Shown here one piece after another: positions 8,204-14,968 of a stretch of 18,267 nt of DNA; the first letter of the stretch is position 1, and each line of letters opens with the position of its first letter. Source of the DNA: Peptacetobacter sp900539645 (GTDB taxonomy: Bacteria; Bacillota; Clostridia; Peptostreptococcales; Peptostreptococcaceae); the NCBI RefSeq assembly GCF_047807365.1, contig NZ_JBLOUI010000045.1, positions 1 to 18,267 of the forward strand, read 5' to 3'. The notes under the pieces were generated by a model. The model worked only from the letters and a program-made list of their open reading frames with translations. It did no database searches and had not been told where the DNA came from. The translations under genes and the position numbers were made by a program.

Positions 8204-8392
8204 ATGGCTAACATAGTAGTAATCTTAATACTTCTAGCTATTATAGGAGGTGCAACATTTTATATAGTTAAAGCTAAAAAGAGCGGTGCAAAATGTATAG
8301 GTTGTCCATCTGCAAAAACTTGCTCCTCTTGCAAAGGTGCAGCAGACTCAGATTCAAATGGCTCTTGCTGTAGTTGTGGTTGCCACAAATAA
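8204..8392 (+). CDS. FeoB-associated Cys-rich membrane protein
   Basis: A 62-residue protein with one N-terminal membrane helix (residues 3-23) followed by a short tail rich in Cys. The tail includes CIGCPSAKTC and SCCSCGCHK, with nine cysteines in the last 32 residues. This matches the FeoB-associated Cys-rich protein family commonly found just after feoB in Firmicutes. Its function is not settled; metal handling at the membrane next to FeoB is the usual proposal. It starts 66 bases after feoB behind a very strong AAAGGAGGAGG site and is followed by the operon terminator, so it is the last operon gene. Confidence 0.88.
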   Translation: MANIVVILILLAIIGGATFYIVKAKKSGAKCIGCPSAKTCSSCKGAADSDSNGSCCSCGCHK

Positions 8393-8475
8393 CTTAAAAT
8401 ATACAAAATAATATATATCATATATCCCCCAAAATATGCTATATAATGCCTATTCGCACTAACTGGGCAAAATAA

Positions 8476-8509
8476 TAAACCCCTTAGGATAAAATTCTTA
8501 AGGGGTTTA
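8476..8509. terminator. Bidirectional terminator between the feo operon and the surface-protein gene
   Basis: An 11-bp perfect stem (TAAACCCCTTA with TAAGGGGTTTA) closes a 12-base loop. T-rich sequence follows on both strands (CTTTATTTT on plus, TTATTTTG on minus). It lies 83 bases after the plus-strand stop and 13 bases past the minus-strand stop. Confidence 0.85.
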
Positions 8510-8522
8510 CTTTATTTTAACT

Positions 8523-10652
8523 TTATTCTACTACTTTATTATTCTCTGGAGTTTTTTCAGTTTGTTGATTTTCTGAATCTTTTATTAAATTTCCTAAGAA
8601 AACATTAGCTGAATCTGATTTTGTTTCAAGCATTTTTTCTACTGTTTCTTTTGAATTCTTTGTATAATTTAAAACTAACTTAGATCCATCATCTATTGCA
8701 CAGTGAGAAAGCATATTACCATAATCTTCCACAGGACCTTCTATATTTAAAGTAGCATTTAAGCTTCTACATGCATAAAACATTAATTTCATATTTTTAA
8801 CATTTTTTGTTTCTAAATTTTCTAGATTTACATCCCTTAAACTTTCACATGATGCAAACATACAAGACATATCAGTTACATTTGATGTCTTAAAATTACT
8901 TAAATCTAATTTACTTAGATTTAGGCAGCCTGAGAACATATAACTTGTATTTATTACACTATCTGTATCCAAATCAATTAAATCTATCTCTTTTAAATTT
9001 TTACAGTTTGTAAACATAGACATCATATTTTTTACTTTTTTAGTGTTTAAGTCATTTAAATTTATTTTAGTCAATCCATTGCAATCTCCAAACATATTCC
9101 CCATATCTATTACATTTTCTGTATTAAGCTTGCTCAAATCAACACCTTCTAAATTAACACAGTTTGCAAATATACTACTCATATTTGTTACATTTGATGT
9201 ATCTAATTTATCTGTATTTATCTTTTCTAGACTACTACATCCATTAAATGCATATTGCATATTCACAACTTTTGAAGTGTCTAAATTGCTTATATCTACT
9301 TCTTTTATATTTTCAAAATCGTTCATAAAGTAATCACTTTCTGGATTTGCGTATATTGTTTTATTTGATGATATATATACTGTGTTGTCTTTTATATATG
9401 CAACAACTTCACCACTGTTATTTTCGTCTAATTTAACGTGATTTATTTTACTTATATCCTTTGGTATTCCTTTATTAAATACAATTCTATCAGCTTTTGG
9501 GAATCCTTTTAGCTTTCTCAATTCAGAGTTGAAATTTTCACCAGTCAATAAAGTATCACTTAAATTTGCTTCCTTACTTTTGTCTTGATTTTCTTTTTTA
9601 TCTTCCTTTTTTTCATCTTTCTTTGAAGGTTTTTTCTTTTCAGGAACCTTATGTTCATTTTCAGATACATCCTTATTGTTTATTATTATCTTAGGCGAAT
9701 TTGATACAATAAATCTTATATCCATAGGAAGTCCACCAAGCTGACTTGTATTTATATTCTCTAAAAGATCCAGATTTTCTGTTTTATTCACAAGAACAAT
9801 TCCTTCATCTTTTGCAAAATACGCACCTGAAAGCGCATCTACAAGTGTTTCCCCATTACAGAATGATATAGACTTTCTGTCTTTGTAAAACTTATCTAAA
9901 ACCATTCTATTTGTTTCGTATCTGTTTTTACCACCTATACGATTTGAATTTGTGCTCTGTTGGATACTATTTGAAACAGCATCTTTGCCACCTATTATAC
10001 TGTAATCTACATTTTTTACACTATCAATACTTTCACTGTTGGGATTAGTTAAAATTATAGGACTTACATCTCTAGCTGAAACAGGAGCAATACTCATTGC
10101 ATCAGCTTGCCCAGTATATCCATTTACTATGTACGCTTTCTTATAATTTCCAATATACTTAGCAATTTCTTTTGAAGTTTCTACTCTATCTTTTCCACCA
10201 ATTCTTGTAATTTTTTTTCCTGAAAGTCTCTTTTCAAAATTTTTTGGTATGGCGCTATCTCCACCTATTAAAATTATATTTTTAGCTTTTTTTATAGTTT
10301 TTTCAGTAGTATTATCAATATTATCTGGATTTATCGGAACTATATCAGCCTTTAATTTCCCCGAAAGTGCTGCTGCCGATAAACCATCAGACATATTTTC
10401 AGATGCATTTACAAGAATTAATGTATCATTTCTTCCATGCTTTTCTAAAATTTTTGAACTAGTTTCGTATCTATTCTCGCCAATATATTTATAGTGATAA
10501 TGATGATGCTTTGAAGGAATTTTTACTATTTCCATACCCTTTTCTTTTTTGTCTTCTAAATCTCTAATTGATTTAGCTTCAGAAGAAAAACCACTCATTG
10601 ATAATATAATTGCTGCTATTGCAACTGCAGCTATACCTTTGTTCAAATTCAA
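8523..10652 (-). CDS. Secreted surface protein: three CWB2 cell-wall-binding modules plus BspA-type LRR
   Basis: A 709-residue secreted protein. Residues 1-27 form a Sec signal peptide ending near SEAKS, with no lipobox. Three CWB2 (cell wall binding repeat 2) modules follow at about 57-148, 150-238 and 238-325, each opening with IG-x2-RYET or IGGKDRVET and containing an IIGG-type core. In Clostridioides and relatives a CWB2 triplet anchors proteins to the wall by binding anionic polymer. A Lys/Glu-rich linker (335-365) leads to the outer domain. That domain has seven exactly 26-residue DUF285/BspA-type leucine-rich repeats (449-630) of pattern L-x2-hydrophobic-(D/N)-...-(D/N)T-x2-V-x-(D/N)M-x3-F-x2-C, with a degenerate eighth. 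BspA-type repeats occur in adhesins; a host- or cell-binding role is inference. The start is TTG 10652, placed 7 bases after GGGGGT; a second in-frame TTG is two codons later. The gene stands alone. Confidence 0.9.
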   Translation of the reverse strand: MNLNKGIAAVAIAAIILSMSGFSSEAKSIRDLEDKKEKGMEIVKIPSKHHHYHYKYIGENRYETSSKILEKHGRNDTLILVNASENMSDGLSAAALSGKLKADIVPINPDNIDNTTEKTIKKAKNIILIGGDSAIPKNFEKRLSGKKITRIGGKDRVETSKEIAKYIGNYKKAYIVNGYTGQADAMSIAPVSARDVSPIILTNPNSESIDSVKNVDYSIIGGKDAVSNSIQQSTNSNRIGGKNRYETNRMVLDKFYKDRKSISFCNGETLVDALSGAYFAKDEGIVLVNKTENLDLLENINTSQLGGLPMDIRFIVSNSPKIIINNKDVSENEHKVPEKKKPSKKDEKKEDKKENQDKSKEANLSDTLLTGENFNSELRKLKGFPKADRIVFNKGIPKDISKINHVKLDENNSGEVVAYIKDNTVYISSNKTIYANPESDYFMNDFENIKEVDISNLDTSKVVNMQYAFNGCSSLEKINTDKLDTSNVTNMSSIFANCVNLEGVDLSKLNTENVIDMGNMFGDCNGLTKINLNDLNTKKVKNMMSMFTNCKNLKEIDLIDLDTDSVINTSYMFSGCLNLSKLDLSNFKTSNVTDMSCMFASCESLRDVNLENLETKNVKNMKLMFYACRSLNATLNIEGPVEDYGNMLSHCAIDDGSKLVLNYTKNSKETVEKMLETKSDSANVFLGNLIKDSENQQTEKTPENNKVVE
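8763..9308 (-). repeat. Seven 78-bp in-frame repeats encoding the BspA-type LRR array
   Basis: Within the surface-protein gene, the Leu that opens each unit falls at residues 475, 501, 527, 553, 579, 605 and 631. The conserved Cys falls at 472, 498, 524, 550, 576, 602 and 628. This is an exact 26-codon period with no indels over seven units. The units differ at DNA level, so this is an old array rather than a fresh tandem duplication. Confidence 0.9.
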
Positions 10653-10967
10653 AATATCTACCCCCTTAAAATGATTTATTGAATTTTAAACTGCTAAGCT
10701 TTTGAATTTAATTTTAATTAAAATTTAACCTTCCCAACAGTTTTTGAAAATACCCTTATTAAACATAATTAAACATATTTCTTTCAAAAAATTATTAATC
10801 ACTAAATTTATAACCATTCTTACAATTATTCCCCTTATTTTATAGAATATTTTAAAATATATTTACATTTTTACTTTTCATTTAATTGTTGTAGTATAAT
10901 GTATTCATATACTTTTAGATTTATAAATATCTTTTAAATTAATAAATATATATTGGAGATTTTTAAA
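10653..10967. other. Intergenic region between divergent surface-protein and copy A genes
   Basis: No gene was seen. It holds the putative leftward promoter at 10787-10758, an AT-rich palindrome AATTTTAATTAAAATT around 10709-10724, a tandem TTAAACATA pair near 10759-10776, and a rightward TATAAT at 10895-10900 that probably serves copy A. The leader of the surface-protein mRNA would be about 100 bases long. Confidence 0.5.
10758..10787 (-). promoter_or_regulatory. Possible promoter of the CWB2/BspA gene
   Basis: Reading leftwards, TTGAAA (10787-10782) and TTTAAT (10763-10758) are spaced by 18 bases, with 5 of 6 consensus bases in each box. In such AT-rich sequence chance matches are common, so this is tentative. 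Confidence 0.35.
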
Positions 10968-11429
10968 ATGAAAACACCTAAAAAATATTCTGATTTAGTA
11001 AATCAAAATAAAATAACAGAAGAAATACTCGGCGAAGTTATTTATTCCATAAATAAAAGGGCAAAGAACTGGCGAAATCAAAAGAGAAAATATAAAAACT
11101 ATCTTTTAGATCAATATGATAGCTATGATAACGCTGTAGATAACGAGAAAAAATATTATAAAATGAAATCTGATATGTTAGAAAAATTTATGTATAAGTT
11201 GGTTAGGTATAAATTAGATGATTCTTTATATTATCTATATTATAAGATTGGTGGATATACATTTCATCAACCTATAGAAAAATCTGAATTGGAAAATTTT
11301 AAGGATTTAGATGTAGATGTTTTAGAGGATTTTGAAACTTTTGGAAGAGATGCTACTGAGCTTTTAAGTGTTCAGTTTTGTAAGAAAGTTTATGAGAAAT
11401 TTATAGATAATAAATTAGAAATAGTATAA
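10968..11429 (+). CDS. Unrecognised Tyr/Lys-rich protein, copy A of a two-member family
   Basis: I do not recognise this family. The 153-residue product has no signal peptide or membrane helix, is rich in Lys, Tyr, Asp and Glu, and looks soluble. It is clearly homologous to the protein at 15887-16489. They share MxTPKxYSxLVN at the start, a block KITxEILGEVxYSINKRA, the motif YYKMKSD, and C-terminal YYLYY, YTFHQPI, ELLS and QFCKKVYEK. Copy A lacks the central insert of about 47 residues seen in copy B. I chose ATG 10968, which follows TTGGAGA at good spacing, over an in-frame TTG at 10953 that overlaps that site. A TATAAT at 10895-10900 probably drives it. A 9-codon ORF and a terminator follow. 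Confidence 0.8.
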   Translation: MKTPKKYSDLVNQNKITEEILGEVIYSINKRAKNWRNQKRKYKNYLLDQYDSYDNAVDNEKKYYKMKSDMLEKFMYKLVRYKLDDSLYYLYYKIGGYTFHQPIEKSELENFKDLDVDVLEDFETFGRDATELLSVQFCKKVYEKFIDNKLEIV

Positions 11430-11446
11430 AAAAAGAGGTGATTACT

Positions 11447-11476
11447 ATGACTAAAGATAACAATGATAATAAATAA
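11447..11476 (+). CDS. Nine-codon mini-ORF behind a strong ribosome binding site
   Basis: Seventeen bases after copy A stops, AAAGAGGTGAT is followed at ideal spacing by ATG and a 9-residue ORF (MTKDNNDNK) ending in TAA, just 4 bases before the terminator stem. The Shine-Dalgarno is better than that of copy A. It could be a translated micropeptide, the remnant of a truncated downstream gene, or a chance match. Nothing in the peptide suggests a function. Confidence 0.3.
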   Translation: MTKDNNDNK

Positions 11477-11480
11477 CCAT

Positions 11481-11514
11481 AAAAAGCTATCGTAAGTTTC
11501 TACGATAGCTTTTT
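11481..11514. terminator. Bidirectional terminator, copy 1 of a duplicated hairpin
   Basis: A 14-bp perfect stem AAAAAGCTATCGTA/TACGATAGCTTTTT with a 6-base loop AGTTTC, then TATTAT. It ends copy A on plus and the glutaredoxin-like operon on minus, whose stop is at 11523. The same 40 bases, with one loop difference, recur at 14929-14962. Confidence 0.9.
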
Positions 11515-11522
11515 TATTATAC

Positions 11523-11765
11523 TTATAATATTTCATCTATAGATAAAGTTACAACATCCTCTTTTACAAAACATGGTATTCCAATACCATTACATTCTTT
11601 CACACTTTCATAACAAGGCTTTGTATCACGTAAGCTTAGATATTCTTTTAAATTTTCTAAAGAGTCTAGTATATTTACATATTCAAATTCAACTCCTTTA
11701 GATTTTAAAGTTTCAAGTGCGTTTACTGTATCCTCACATAAATTTGATCCTATTACTTTTAACAT
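11523..11765 (-). CDS. Glutaredoxin-like thiol protein (monothiol CxxT)
   Basis: An 80-residue cytosolic protein with a thioredoxin/glutaredoxin-type fold. A first beta strand (LKVIGS) leads to Cys10 in CEDT, where dithiol glutaredoxins have CPYC. A cis-proline motif GIPCF (Pro64) follows in the usual place. Three further cysteines (51, 58, 65) are unusual and could be redox or metal ligands. I chose ATG 11765 because TTGGAGA lies at normal distance before it. An in-frame ATG at 11783 overlaps that site. It lies 71 bases after the symporter gene on the same strand with no terminator between and ends at a terminator, so it is probably the last gene of the MalY-symporter operon. That points to thiol chemistry. 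The partner is not known. Confidence 0.75.
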   Translation of the reverse strand: MLKVIGSNLCEDTVNALETLKSKGVEFEYVNILDSLENLKEYLSLRDTKPCYESVKECNGIGIPCFVKEDVVTLSIDEIL

Positions 11766-11836
11766 ACCCTTTTCTCCAATCATGCTATTTCAAAATTATA
11801 AAATATTAATATCTTTAACTAGTTTATTAGATTTTT

Positions 11837-13069
11837 CTAGTTCATCTTTTTAGTCAGCCATTCTTTTCCTTCAACTAAACGAGTAACCATCATACTTGCA
11901 ATTGTATCTCCACTTGAGTTTAAACAAGTTGCCATTGGGTCAAATAAGAATCCAAGTGTAGCAATAAGTGGGAATGCTTCTGGCGGAAAACCAAACATTG
12001 ATACTATTAACATTTCTCCAACAAGTCCACCACCTGGTGCTCCAGATAAAACAAATGCTGAACAAATTGCAACTACAATTGCCATTGCATAAGTTCCTAT
12101 ACCTGTGAATGGCATATTAAATGTTGCGAATAAGAAAGCTATCTTAGTAATTGAACTCAATACTGATCCATCCATATGCATTGTACATCCCATTGGTAAA
12201 ACTATATCACTAACATCACTAGGCACTCCTATTTTTTCACAAGCTTCTTTATTTACTGGAAGTGTAGCTGCAGAACTTTGAGTTGCAAAAGCTGTAATTG
12301 CTGGAGTAAGTATATTCTGGAACATTTTTTTAACTGCAGGTACTCCTCCTGAGAAATATGCGTATATTGGGAAGAAAATTACTGCGTAAAGTATACATAA
12401 TGGATAGTAAACTAACATACTTCTTCCATAATCTCCTAATAACTGTGGACCATACTCTGCTACTAAGTTTGCAAAGTAAGCACCTAGTCCTATTGGCGCA
12501 ATCATCATAATAATTCCGACAAATTTCATAATTATATCATTTAAGTTTTTAAGTAATTTACCCATTGGACTTTCATCTGCTCCACACATTGATACACAAA
12601 ATCCAAATATTATCGCGAATATAATTAATGGAAGCATATGAGATTTATCAAGAAGCTGATAAAAGTCAGTAACAGTTAACGTAGAAACTATCAACTCAGA
12701 AATTGATTTAACTTCCTCAACTTCACCTGCTCCTAGTTGAATTGCTGTTCCACTTGATGGACTAAATATATTTACCCATATTAGAACACATACTGCTGCG
12801 AAAAATCCTGTTACTAAAAAAGTTCCTATTGTACTTCCAAGTATTTTTCCTAGACGTTTCATATTTGTCATACTACCAACCGCAGTTGTAATTGAAACAA
12901 ATACTAACGGTACTACAATTGTAAATAATAGATTCAAAAAGATTTCACCTAAAGGTTTCAACATCTTACCAACTTCTGGTGCAAACATACCGATTAATGA
13001 TCCTACAATAATTCCACCTAATAGTAAAATAATTGAACCATACTGTTTCCAAAAGTTTTTATTTTTCAT
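11837..13069 (-). CDS. DAACS-family sodium/proton:amino acid symporter, substrate not acidic
   Basis: A 410-residue membrane symporter of the DAACS (GltP/DctA/TcyP/SstT) family. Key elements are the HP1 serine-rich loop QSSAATLP (264-271), a helix-7 motif HMDGS (298-302) where most members have NMDGT, the HP2 tip GAPGGG (343-348), and helix 8 with Asp377, Thr381, Asn384 and Asp388. The helix-8 arginine that binds the side-chain carboxylate of aspartate in GltPh (Arg397) aligns with Ala380, so an acidic substrate is unlikely and a neutral amino acid or cystine is more plausible. Its ATG overlaps the end of the MalY gene by 11 bases and its GGAGG site lies inside that gene, indicating translational coupling. 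It is second in a MarR-controlled operon. Confidence 0.9.
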   Translation of the reverse strand: MKNKNFWKQYGSIILLLGGIIVGSLIGMFAPEVGKMLKPLGEIFLNLLFTIVVPLVFVSITTAVGSMTNMKRLGKILGSTIGTFLVTGFFAAVCVLIWVNIFSPSSGTAIQLGAGEVEEVKSISELIVSTLTVTDFYQLLDKSHMLPLIIFAIIFGFCVSMCGADESPMGKLLKNLNDIIMKFVGIIMMIAPIGLGAYFANLVAEYGPQLLGDYGRSMLVYYPLCILYAVIFFPIYAYFSGGVPAVKKMFQNILTPAITAFATQSSAATLPVNKEACEKIGVPSDVSDIVLPMGCTMHMDGSVLSSITKIAFLFATFNMPFTGIGTYAMAIVVAICSAFVLSGAPGGGLVGEMLIVSMFGFPPEAFPLIATLGFLFDPMATCLNSSGDTIASMMVTRLVEGKEWLTKKMN

Positions 13070-14225
13070 AATTATCCTCCACCGCTTCTTTTAATTGATT
13101 CATAGCTTTTTCTAATACTGATTTTGGACATGCCACATTTAATCTCATATATCCTTCAAGTTCTCTAGCAAAATCAGAACCATCATTTAATCCTAGATGT
13201 GCTTTATTAATCATAAATTCTTTTAACTCTTTCTGAGATAATCCTAATTCTCTACAATCTAACCAAATTAAATATGTAGCATCTGGATAACTTGGTTTAA
13301 TCATAGGAATATTTTCTTTACAATAATTGTGAATATAGTCAATATTCTGACTTAAATAATCAAGTAACTGCTCTAGCCATTCTTCACCTTCATTTAATGC
13401 AGTTTCCATTGCAATTAAACTAAATGCATTATTTCTATGAATATCCATATTCATCCAATATTTATCAAATAGTTCTTTATGTTTTTTATCCTGGAAAATA
13501 ACTGTACATGCCTGTAATCCTGCAAGATTAAATGTTTTTGTTACAGAAACACAAGTAATTACATTTGAATCTATTAGAGCTGTTGGTATATGTTTTTTAT
13601 TATGGAAAACTAAGTCTGCATGAATTTCATCAGAAACAACTAGTACATTATTTTCTCTACAAATTTTAAGCATTTTTTCAAGTTCTTCTTTAGTCCATAC
13701 AATTCCTAATGGATTGTGAGGACTGCAAAGTATAAATAGCGATGCTTCTTTAACCTTTTCTTCAAAGTCATCCCAATCAACTTCCCATTTACCATCTTTT
13801 TCTATCATTCTATTTTCTATAACTTGTCTATGCCAAGCTTCTGTTACATCATAAAATTCTGGATATACTGGAGTTTGAATTAATACTTTACTATCCTCTG
13901 GAGTAAATGATTTAACTATTGCACTTAATGCAGGAACAACACCTAAACAAAAGCTCATTAAACTTGTATCTGGTGTCCAATTATGTCTACGTGTTTGCCA
14001 ATTTGCATAAGCTTCAAAATAAGAATCACCTCTTGAAGTATATCCCCATATTCCTTCCTGTGCTCTACTTGTCAATGCATCTATAATCGGTTGAGCTGTT
14101 TTAAAATCCATATCTGCAATCCATAGCGGGATTACATTATCTGTTCCAAATTTTTTTATTCTTTCATCGTATTTTGCAGCGTGAGTGTTTGAACGATCAA
14201 CAACTGCATCAAAATTGTACTTCAT
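13059..14225 (-). CDS. MalY/PatB-type PLP-dependent C-S lyase (cystathionine beta-lyase)
   Basis: A 388-residue fold-type I PLP enzyme of the MalY/PatB group. Members cleave C-S bonds of cystathionine, cystine and related substrates to pyruvate, ammonia and a thiol. Group features are WIADMDF (35-41), GIWGYTSR (58-65), CSPHNPLG (167-174) with the cofactor-binding Asn, SDEIHADLV with Asp199, the Schiff-base lysine Lys230 in SVTKTFNLAGL, and Arg in EGYMRLNVACP for the substrate carboxylate. The length is normal. CTAAGGAGGA lies about 9 bases before the ATG. It is the first gene of an operon with an amino-acid symporter and a glutaredoxin-like protein, so it probably degrades what the symporter brings in. 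Aminotransferase activity is the main alternative and cannot be excluded from sequence. Confidence 0.9.
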   Translation of the reverse strand: MKYNFDAVVDRSNTHAAKYDERIKKFGTDNVIPLWIADMDFKTAQPIIDALTSRAQEGIWGYTSRGDSYFEAYANWQTRRHNWTPDTSLMSFCLGVVPALSAIVKSFTPEDSKVLIQTPVYPEFYDVTEAWHRQVIENRMIEKDGKWEVDWDDFEEKVKEASLFILCSPHNPLGIVWTKEELEKMLKICRENNVLVVSDEIHADLVFHNKKHIPTALIDSNVITCVSVTKTFNLAGLQACTVIFQDKKHKELFDKYWMNMDIHRNNAFSLIAMETALNEGEEWLEQLLDYLSQNIDYIHNYCKENIPMIKPSYPDATYLIWLDCRELGLSQKELKEFMINKAHLGLNDGSDFARELEGYMRLNVACPKSVLEKAMNQLKEAVEDNYEK

Positions 14226-14242
14226 AATTATTTCCTCCTTAG

Positions 14243-14263
14243 TTGTTTAGGTCCTATACTATT
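14243..14263. repeat. Probable MarR operator, copy 1 (promoter-proximal)
   Basis: A 21-bp sequence containing TAGG-T-CCTA and TATACTATT, repeated exactly at 14307-14327, 64 bases away. This copy begins one base beyond the predicted transcription start of the malY-type gene and ends 17 bases short of its ATG, so a bound repressor would block transcription. The TAGGTCCTA core is an inverted repeat around one base. Confidence 0.65.
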
Positions 14264-14270
14264 TGACTAT

Positions 14271-14299
14271 ATGATAGCGCTTCCACAGATGAATGTCAA
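14271..14299 (-). promoter_or_regulatory. Promoter of the MalY-symporter operon
   Basis: Reading leftwards, a perfect TTGACA (14299-14294), a 17-base spacer and TATCAT (14276-14271). The two identical 21-bp repeats lie on either side of it, one at the start site and one upstream of the -35 box. Confidence 0.75.
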
Positions 14300-14306
14300 C
14301 ACTTTT

Positions 14307-14327
14307 TTGTTTAGGTCCTATACTATT
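14307..14327. repeat. Probable MarR operator, copy 2 (promoter-distal, overlaps marR promoter)
   Basis: This is identical over 21 bp to 14243-14263. It sits just upstream of the malY-side -35 box and overlaps by two bases the predicted -35 of the rightward marR promoter. One site could therefore serve both repression of the operon and autoregulation. Confidence 0.65.
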
Positions 14328-14354
14328 CAAAAAATATTTATTTTATGCTAATAT
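14326..14354 (+). promoter_or_regulatory. Putative promoter of the MarR regulator gene
   Basis: TTCAAA (14326-14331), a 17-base spacer and TAATAT (14349-14354), preceded by TGC so that it forms an extended -10 (TGnTAATAT). The weak -35 overlaps operator copy 2. Confidence 0.5.
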
Positions 14355-14380
14355 ATATACAGTCAATAGGAGGATGTATA

Positions 14381-14857
14381 ATGGAACAGAATATAAATAA
14401 ACTCTACAAAGAATTAAATAAGAAACACGATTTAGTCTATCAGTTCACAATTCTTTACTATAACTATATTTTAGATAAACACGATTATGGTACAGGAGAG
14501 GAGATTTCCATGATGGAAGCTCATACGACAACTTTCATTGAGGAAAATCCAGGTACAACAGTTAGTGAAGTTGCAAATTATTGGAATAAGACAAAAGGAG
14601 CCGTGTCACAGACAGTTAAAAGTTTGATTGGAAAAGGATATATAAAAAAAGAACAATCTGAAAAAGATCGTAAAGTCTATAATCTATATGTTACTGAAAA
14701 GGGAAATTATTTATCTCAAGCCCACAAACTATATGATACAAAAGATATAACAAAAACTTATAATCAACTTTTAGAAACTTGCTCAAAAGAAGATATCGAC
14801 AGTTTCTACAAAGTTTTAGAACGGTATATTGGATGTATAAAAAATAATTTTGAATAA
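14381..14857 (+). CDS. MarR-family transcriptional regulator
   Basis: A 158-residue dimeric winged-helix DNA-binding protein of the MarR family. Flanking N- and C-terminal helices would form the dimer interface. The winged HTH covers about residues 57-105: TVSEVANYWNKTKGAVSQTV is helix-turn-helix, and the wing is KKEQSEKDRKVYNLYVTEKG with the conserved DxR (Asp-Arg of KDRK). I chose ATG 14381, which has AGGAGG 7 bases upstream. It is divergent from the MalY-symporter-glutaredoxin operon, and two identical 21-bp repeats lie in the shared intergenic region, so it most likely represses that operon and itself. The ligand is unknown; the operon suggests a sulfur or neutral amino acid, a product of the lyase, or a redox signal. 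Confidence 0.9.
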   Translation: MEQNINKLYKELNKKHDLVYQFTILYYNYILDKHDYGTGEEISMMEAHTTTFIEENPGTTVSEVANYWNKTKGAVSQTVKSLIGKGYIKKEQSEKDRKVYNLYVTEKGNYLSQAHKLYDTKDITKTYNQLLETCSKEDIDSFYKVLERYIGCIKNNFE

Positions 14858-14928
14858 AAATATATCTGTAGACTATAACGTTAAAATAATATATCTTTAA
14901 GTAAAATTTTGTTGGTTTATATTAATTG

Positions 14929-14962
14929 AAAAAGCTATCGTAAATTTCTACGATAGCTTTTT
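14929..14962. terminator. Bidirectional terminator, copy 2 of a duplicated hairpin
   Basis: A 14-bp stem AAAAAGCTATCGTA/TACGATAGCTTTTT with loop AATTTC. It is identical to 11481-11514 apart from one loop base, and the match continues for 6 bases past the stem. It sits between the convergent marR and short-chain dehydrogenase genes. Confidence 0.88.
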
Positions 14963-14968
14963 TATTAT

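Noticed and set aside
8763..9308. Recent tandem duplication or satellite repeat
   Set aside because: The 78-bp units share only the codon pattern of BspA-type repeats and differ widely in sequence.
9043..9333. Plus-strand open frame of about 96 codons inside the surface-protein gene
   Set aside because: It is antisense to the repeat array, has no ribosome binding site, and arises from the periodic base composition of the repeats.
10953..10967. In-frame TTG upstream of copy A
   Set aside because: It overlaps the TTGGAGA site, and homology with copy B begins at the ATG (MKTPK/MRTPK).
11766..11783. Upstream ATG for the glutaredoxin-like gene
   Set aside because: These six codons contain the ribosome binding site of the ATG at 11765, and the fold begins with the strand right after that ATG.
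11818..11842. Terminator between the symporter and glutaredoxin-like genes
   Set aside because: AACTAG/CTAGTT is only 6 bp, overlaps the stop codon and has no T tract after it on the minus strand.
14243..14327. Short CRISPR-like array
   Set aside because: There are only two 21-bp units with one 43-bp interval that contains a promoter, next to a MarR gene; operators explain it better.
14345..14380. Longer N terminus for the MarR protein
   Set aside because: The extension would place the promoter -10 and the AGGAGG inside the coding region; ATG 14381 has ideal spacing.
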